Shown here: positions 62,674 through 64,000 of the stretch, piece after piece
Numbering within the stretch: position 1 is the first letter of the stretch
Layout of the letters: every line of letters begins with the position of its first letter
DNA from: Haloprofundus halobius
GTDB lineage: Archaea > Halobacteriota > Halobacteria > Halobacteriales > Haloferacaceae
Assembly: GCF_020097835.1 (NCBI RefSeq)
Contig: NZ_CP083667.1
Span: 310,001-374,000, forward strand
Direction: 5' to 3'
Length of the DNA stretch: 64,000 nt
Notes under the pieces: generated by a model
Told to the model about the DNA's origin: nothing
Database searches by the model: none
The model's input: the letters and a program-made list of their open reading frames with translations, nothing else
Made by a program: the position numbers and the translations under genes

Positions 62674-63570
62674 ATGCCGCTCGCCGCGTTCCCGAAGTGC
62701 TACCTTAGCATGTTGATGGAGGGCGAGATGCGCCACGAGGAGTGGTTCGACGTCGCGAGCGAGATCGACGTCGACGGCGTCGAGTTCTATTGGGGCATCA
62801 CGCCCGACGACGACCCCGAGGAACTCGACCGCCTCCGGTCGGCCGCCGCCGACCGTGGGCTCTCGATTCCGATGATGTGTTACTCCCCGGACTTCACGCA
62901 CCCCGACCCAGACGTGCGCCGCGAGGAAGTCGAACGGGAGAAGCGCGCCATCGAAGCGACCGCGCGACTCGGCGGGAGCTACTGCCGCGTCCTCTCGGGG
63001 CAGCGCCGGCCGGAGGTGTCGCGCGAGGAAGGTCTCTCGTGGGTGAGCGACTGCATCGAGGAGCTGATTCCGTACGCGGCCGACCGCGAAGTGACGCTCG
63101 TCCTCGAGAACCATTACAAGGACGACTACTGGGAGCACCCGGAGTTCGCCCAACAGAAGGAGGAGTTCCTCGACCTGCTCGACCGCATCGAGGAGAGCCC
63201 GTGGTTCGGCGTCAACTACGATCCCTCGAACGCCATCATCGCCGACGACGACCCCATAGAACTGCTGGAGGCGGTGGCCGACCGCGTCGTGACCTGCCAC
63301 GCCAGCGACCGCTACCTCGAGGGCGGGACCATCGAGGACCTCCGCGAGATGGAGGCCGAGGGCGGGCAGGGCTACGCCGACATCCTCCAGCACGGCGTCG
63401 TCGGCGAGGGGATGATAGATTACGACGCCGTCTTCTCGATTCTCGCCGACGCCGGCTTCGACGGCTGGATCTCCATCGAGGACGGCTACGACGCGGAGAA
63501 GGGGAAGGAACACCTCGACCGCTCCGCGCAGTTCCTCCGCGGGAAGATGGCCGAGTACGGCCTGCCGTAG
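62674..63570 (+). CDS. TIM-barrel sugar isomerase/epimerase-like protein
   Basis: A 298-residue xylose-isomerase-like TIM barrel. Probable metal ligands: Glu in LVLENHYKDDYWEH, Asp in VNYDPSN, His in VVTCHASDRY and Glu in WISIEDGYD. It starts 63 bp after the zinc dehydrogenase on the same strand. Only distantly like the barrel protein at 54691. Isomerase, epimerase or dehydratase activity on a keto-sugar is likely; the exact reaction is open. Confidence 0.88.
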   Translation: MPLAAFPKCYLSMLMEGEMRHEEWFDVASEIDVDGVEFYWGITPDDDPEELDRLRSAAADRGLSIPMMCYSPDFTHPDPDVRREEVEREKRAIEATARLGGSYCRVLSGQRRPEVSREEGLSWVSDCIEELIPYAADREVTLVLENHYKDDYWEHPEFAQQKEEFLDLLDRIEESPWFGVNYDPSNAIIADDDPIELLEAVADRVVTCHASDRYLEGGTIEDLREMEAEGGQGYADILQHGVVGEGMIDYDAVFSILADAGFDGWISIEDGYDAEKGKEHLDRSAQFLRGKMAEYGLP

Positions 63571-63596
63571 CGTTCACACGGTCGCACTCTCTCGCG

Positions 63597-64000
63597 TCAG
63601 TCGTCTCCTTCGACGATTTCGAACATACAGCCCTGCTCGATGTGGTGGACCGGCAGGTCGGAGAACGCCTCGTCGAGGTGGTCGGCGAGCAGTTTCATAC
63701 TTCTCACCTCGCTCGTCGCGTGGTTGGCGACGACGACCGGGACGCCGGCGTCGACGGCGACGTGGCCGTCCCGCCAGTAGGAGAAGCCGTCGTCCGAGCA
63801 GACGACGAGGTCCGGGTCGTACGCGTCGAACATGTGTCGGAAGGGCGTTATCGCGCCCGTCCCGACGACGATGCGGGAGACGGGTGTCTCTCCGTCGCCG
63901 AGCAATTCGACAGCGTCCTGTCCCACGTCACCGAGTTCGGCAGCCATCTGGCTGGCCGCCTCTCGCGCCGGTCGCTCCGCCACCTCGTAGACGCGGTAGT
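63597..64000 (-). CDS. Nif3-like dinuclear metal protein, C-terminal part
   Basis: The reading frame enters from beyond the right edge and ends at 63597. The visible part has RIVVGTGAITPFRHMFDAYD, VVANHATSEVRSMKLLADHL and HHIEQGCMFEIVEG, matching the C-terminal half of Nif3/GTP cyclohydrolase 1 type 2-like proteins, where His and Glu of NHATSE bind metal. The role of the family is uncertain. It converges with the TIM-barrel gene. Confidence 0.75.
   Translation of the reverse strand, partial: YRVYEVAERPAREAASQMAAELGDVGQDAVELLGDGETPVSRIVVGTGAITPFRHMFDAYDPDLVVCSDDGFSYWRDGHVAVDAGVPVVVANHATSEVRSMKLLADHLDEAFSDLPVHHIEQGCMFEIVEGDD

Noticed and set aside
61558-63513. 651-codon open frame on the minus strand
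   Set aside because: Exact antisense of the zinc dehydrogenase and TIM-barrel genes; composition low in normal hydrophobic patterning.
1-64000. CRISPR arrays, tRNA or rRNA genes, replication origin
   Set aside because: No regularly spaced direct repeats, no cloverleaf-like sequence noticed, and no Orc1/Cdc6 or Rep gene present.

Overview
The window reads as a haloarchaeal (class Halobacteria) genome segment, probably an accessory or megaplasmid catabolic region. The predicted proteins are strongly acidic. Most genes have an archaeal TATA-like element about 25-30 nt before the start codon and no Shine-Dalgarno, which fits leaderless mRNAs. Secreted proteins carry Tat (RR) signals. Genes are GC-rich and the spacers are AT-rich. 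I see no rRNA, tRNA, CRISPR array or complete insertion sequence.

Layout. 1-5.4 kb: long spacer, SMP-30 lactonase, small membrane protein, an ISH3-type transposase scrap and a dead sugar-ABC ATPase tail, then a GH127 beta-L-arabinofuranosidase. 6-17.7 kb: UspA, an M24-like protein without its metal aspartates, GH2, an internally deleted SDR remnant, GH51 alpha-L-arabinofuranosidase, a DUF624-like membrane protein, and a complete CUT1 sugar ABC transporter with divergent ATPase. 18-24.2 kb: SDR, zinc dehydrogenase, Gfo/Idh/MocA dehydrogenase, IclR regulator, FAH fragment and GntP permease, resembling an aldonate/ketogluconate module. 24.2-32.6 kb: oxidative pentose (Weimberg-type) genes (Gfo dehydrogenase, xylonate dehydratase, FAH-type 2-keto-3-deoxypentonate dehydratase, semialdehyde dehydrogenase) with a GH3 glycosidase. 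33.5-47.6 kb: an L-rhamnose-type locus (IclR, SDR, amidohydrolase lactonase, mutarotase, enolase-superfamily dehydratase, second CUT1 transporter, large Tat-secreted protein) next to broken SDR, cupin and FAH genes. 48-52.2 kb: a membrane zinc-ribbon protein, a GH172/DUF2961 enzyme, then a decayed sulfur module (TauE/SafE, DUF7512-like, rhodanese) and a ThuA remnant. 52.5-64 kb: PIG-L deacetylase, IclR, two TIM-barrel isomerase-like proteins, two Gfo/Idh/MocA proteins, PfkB kinase, class I aldolase, sulfatase, zinc dehydrogenase and a partial Nif3-like gene.

How it works together. The glycosidases (GH2, GH3, GH51, GH127, GH172) show no export signal. The picture is therefore uptake of oligosaccharides by Tat-lipoprotein-dependent ABC importers, intracellular cleavage to arabinose, xylose and related sugars, and non-phosphorylative oxidation to central intermediates, controlled by several local IclR-type regulators. 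The right-hand set (sulfatase, oxidoreductases, TIM barrels, kinase, aldolase, no canonical glycosidase) is the best candidate for an undescribed pathway. A family of dyads, TTCT-N7-AGAA, recurs only in spacers and may be an IclR operator. Between the working modules lies an unusual density of decayed paralogue fragments, which suggests repeated duplication, recombination and loss of sugar-catabolic cassettes.
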